Assembly: GCA_017871115.1 (NCBI GenBank)
Contig: JAFCIZ010000005.1
Location: 2,907,501-2,971,500 of the forward strand
Length of the DNA: 64,000 bases
Source of the DNA: Cunninghamella blakesleeana
Lineage: Eukaryota; Mucoromycota; Mucoromycetes; Mucorales; Cunninghamellaceae
Reading direction: 5' to 3'
The stretch's first letter is position 1; each line of letters begins with the position of its first letter. Shown piece after piece: positions 62,249 through 64,000 of the stretch. Below the pieces are notes generated by a model, which was not told the origin of the DNA, ran no database searches, and saw only the letters and a list, made by a program, of their open reading frames with translations. The position numbers and the translations under genes are program-made.

Positions 62249-62416
62249 AATTTATTTTATGGAAAAGAAAAAGAGAAAAATGAAGAGAGAAAAAAAAAAA
62301 AAATGAAGGAAAAAAAATTAAAATTAAGCCATCTAGATTGAGACCCCCAATATATTTTCAAATTCTGATTATTTTTGTATTTCTTTCTTTTTTACACTAT
62401 TTATTTTTTTAAAAAA
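62249..62416. promoter_or_regulatory. Short bidirectional promoter region
   Basis: Only 168 bases separate the minus-strand Sel1 start (62248) from the plus-strand glutaredoxin-like start (62417). It is A-rich on one side and T/C-rich on the other, so each gene has the polypyrimidine leader orientation seen elsewhere. Shared regulation is an inference. Confidence 0.5.
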
Positions 62417-62785
62417 ATGTCAGCAACTAAAAATATTATCTTGACACTATTTTCTTCAAGAACTTGTTCTTTATGTACCACTGCAAAAGATACTTTATTA
62501 CGAGCACAAAATAAAGTAATATATGTTATAAAACTTTAATTCATATTTTATATATATTTACTAATTTCTTTTTTTTAATTTTATATGTAAAAGATTCCTT
62601 TTGAATTAAATGTATTAGATATTCATAAAGAAGAATGCCCAAAGGAATTCGCTGAAAAGTATATATTTGATATTCCAGTTGTTCATTTAAATAATGAATT
62701 TTTAGTACAGCACCGTGTAGCCGAAGATAAATTAATTCATGCTCTTGAAACTTTTCAAAAAACTGGTAAAGTAGAAAAATTTTAA
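62417..62785 (+). CDS. Glutaredoxin-like protein (DUF836 / YDR286C type)
   Basis: Two exons, 62417-62515 and 62594-62785; 96 residues. The thioredoxin-fold start ILTLFSSRTCSLCTTAK has a CxxC redox pair (Cys17, Cys20), followed by LNVLDIHKE and the cis-Pro motif FDIPVVHLNN. This matches the small glutaredoxin-like family that includes yeast YDR286C and animal C5orf63. Molecular role in those species is poorly known; disulfide chemistry is likely. No targeting signal is seen. Confidence 0.88.
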
Positions 62786-62916
62786 ATAAGTTTATTCTAG
62801 GGGAATATAATAAAAATAATAGACAAATAATAAAGTAAAAGGCGCGTATAAATATATATCTCTATGATGATGGTGATGATGGTAATGATGCTGTTGTTCT
62901 TTTATTATTATTATTA

Positions 62917-64000
62917 TTATTCATCTTCTGATGAAGAATGCTTCGTTTTTTTTCTATCTGAAATAAATCGATCAACCAAAGTATGATACGCTTCATTATG
63001 TAAAGATTTTACTTTTCCATGATGTTCATATAAATTTGACAATTCATTTTGAAGACTAACAACTTGAGATTGTAAATCACCAGAAGGATCTTGTTGATTA
63101 GATGATTTTTCTTTATCCCTGACTTGATCTAAAAAAGAATACCCGGATGCTAAATCAGAAGTATTAAATGATCCATTTTCTATTAGCTGTTGGTGTTGAC
63201 CCAAATCGGATAACGTGTTCATTAAGTGTTGATCAATACCATTTTTTTCTTCATTTGTAACAACTGATCGTTTAAATGATTTCCATGCCATAGGTGTATA
63301 TTTTTGTTGAGAAGTGTTAACCGTACCGGTTGATAATTCAATTGGTTTTAATATACAAGAAACGTGTGTGACAGGCCCTTTATGACTAGTGAATTGTCTT
63401 AGTGATTGTCGACTGTTGACATCCCATACAATACAATTTCCGTCCTCCGATCCTGATATTAATAAACTTCCATCAAAAGATAAACTTAATGAATGAATTG
63501 TATTTCTATATTAATTAATAATAAATAAATAAAAATATGAATATGAATATAAAGAAATAATTATATATAATTTTATATTTGTACATATCTGTATATATAT
63601 GTATTACGTGTGGCCACTAAAGATGAGACTTGATGATAATGTGTCTGTACCAACACCTTCCACCTTACCAAGTCCTCCAAGAGCTTGTACGGATTGATAA
63701 GTTTGCTGTTGTCTACGTTTATATAATTCTACCAAATAAATTTCGTTTCCACAAGCTGCAAAAAGCATTGTTTCTGAAGGATTTACAATTAAAGTAGTAA
63801 CAGCTTTTGGAAATAAAAATGTTGTTAATAATTCACCTGTTGCAAGATCCCAGACCTAAATATACAAAATAATAACATATATAATGAATAACAATGCATT
63901 ATATGTATATATATATATATATATTACCTTGACAGTAAAATCAGAACTTGAAGTATATACACGGGTAGTTGATAAAGTACCAGAACCAATATAAATATCT
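62917..64000 (-). CDS. IPI3: IPI3 / WDR18 WD-repeat protein of the Rix1 complex, 5' end outside window
   Basis: Minus-strand exons visible: 64000-63928 (incomplete), 63855-63608 and 63505-62917, in continuous frame. WD40 repeats include VYTSSSDFTVKVWDLATG, with NTIHSLSLSFDGSLLISG and DGNCIVWDVNSRQSLRQF. The layout, in particular the transition from WD repeats to a helical C-terminal tail with a coiled coil (QSQVVSLQNELSNLYEHHG) and an acidic SSSEDE end, fits Ipi3/WDR18. Ipi3 works with Rix1 and Ipi1 in pre-60S ribosome release and in pre-replicative complexes. WD family certain; IPI3 assignment good. Confidence 0.85.

Overview
The window is nuclear DNA of an early-diverging, AT-rich fungus. 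The best fit is Mucoromycota, probably Mucorales; this is inferred from style and protein families, not from a marker gene. Genes carry many short GT-AG introns (about 75-150 bases) that are almost pure A+T. Intergenic DNA is full of (TA)n runs and homopolymers. Coding exons are clearly richer in G+C. Proteins carry poly-Gln, poly-Ser and acidic tracts. No rRNA, tRNA, snRNA or CRISPR array was recognised.

Left part (1-17 kb): the 3' portion of a fungal-specific (Zn2Cys6-type) transcription factor; a small secreted two-cysteine protein; the spliceosomal HAT-repeat factor SYF1; a 3.8 kb gene-poor gap; and a 1412-residue secreted protein built of four kinds of Gly/Ser/Thr/Asn repeats punctuated by Pro-Cys motifs.

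Middle (17-41 kb): a peroxisomal-type NADH pyrophosphatase with an ankyrin N-terminus (NUDT12/NPY1), the nucleolar protein POL5, an NRAMP metal transporter, a second copy of the small secreted two-cysteine family, a TTLL12-like tubulin-ligase-family protein with an added UBA-like domain, a membrane protein ending in four evenly spaced CX3C motifs together with a decayed tandem copy, the mitochondrial thiamine-pyrophosphate carrier, and protein kinase C (PKC1).

Right part (41-64 kb): a cytosolic-type carnitine acetyltransferase (YAT2/FacC class), a secreted PA-domain subtilase, an SKT5/CHS4-like Sel1-repeat protein with a CaaX box, two tandem C2-domain paralogues with a dead Tc1/mariner transposase between them, a RidA-family deaminase, another Sel1-repeat protein with both a presequence-like start and a CaaX end, a glutaredoxin-like protein, and the 3' part of IPI3 (WDR18).

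The housekeeping genes do not form one pathway. Possible links are cell wall and surface (PKC1, the SKT5-like protein, secreted and membrane repeat proteins, the subtilase) and acetyl/NAD(H)/metal metabolism (carnitine acetyltransferase, NADH pyrophosphatase, NRAMP, TPP carrier). The least described material is the modular Pro-Cys repeat protein, the CX3C-X6 ectodomain with its decayed duplicate, the two-cysteine secreted family and the UBA-bearing TTLL12 homologue. All gene models are hand-spliced by consensus sites and frame continuity, without transcript data.
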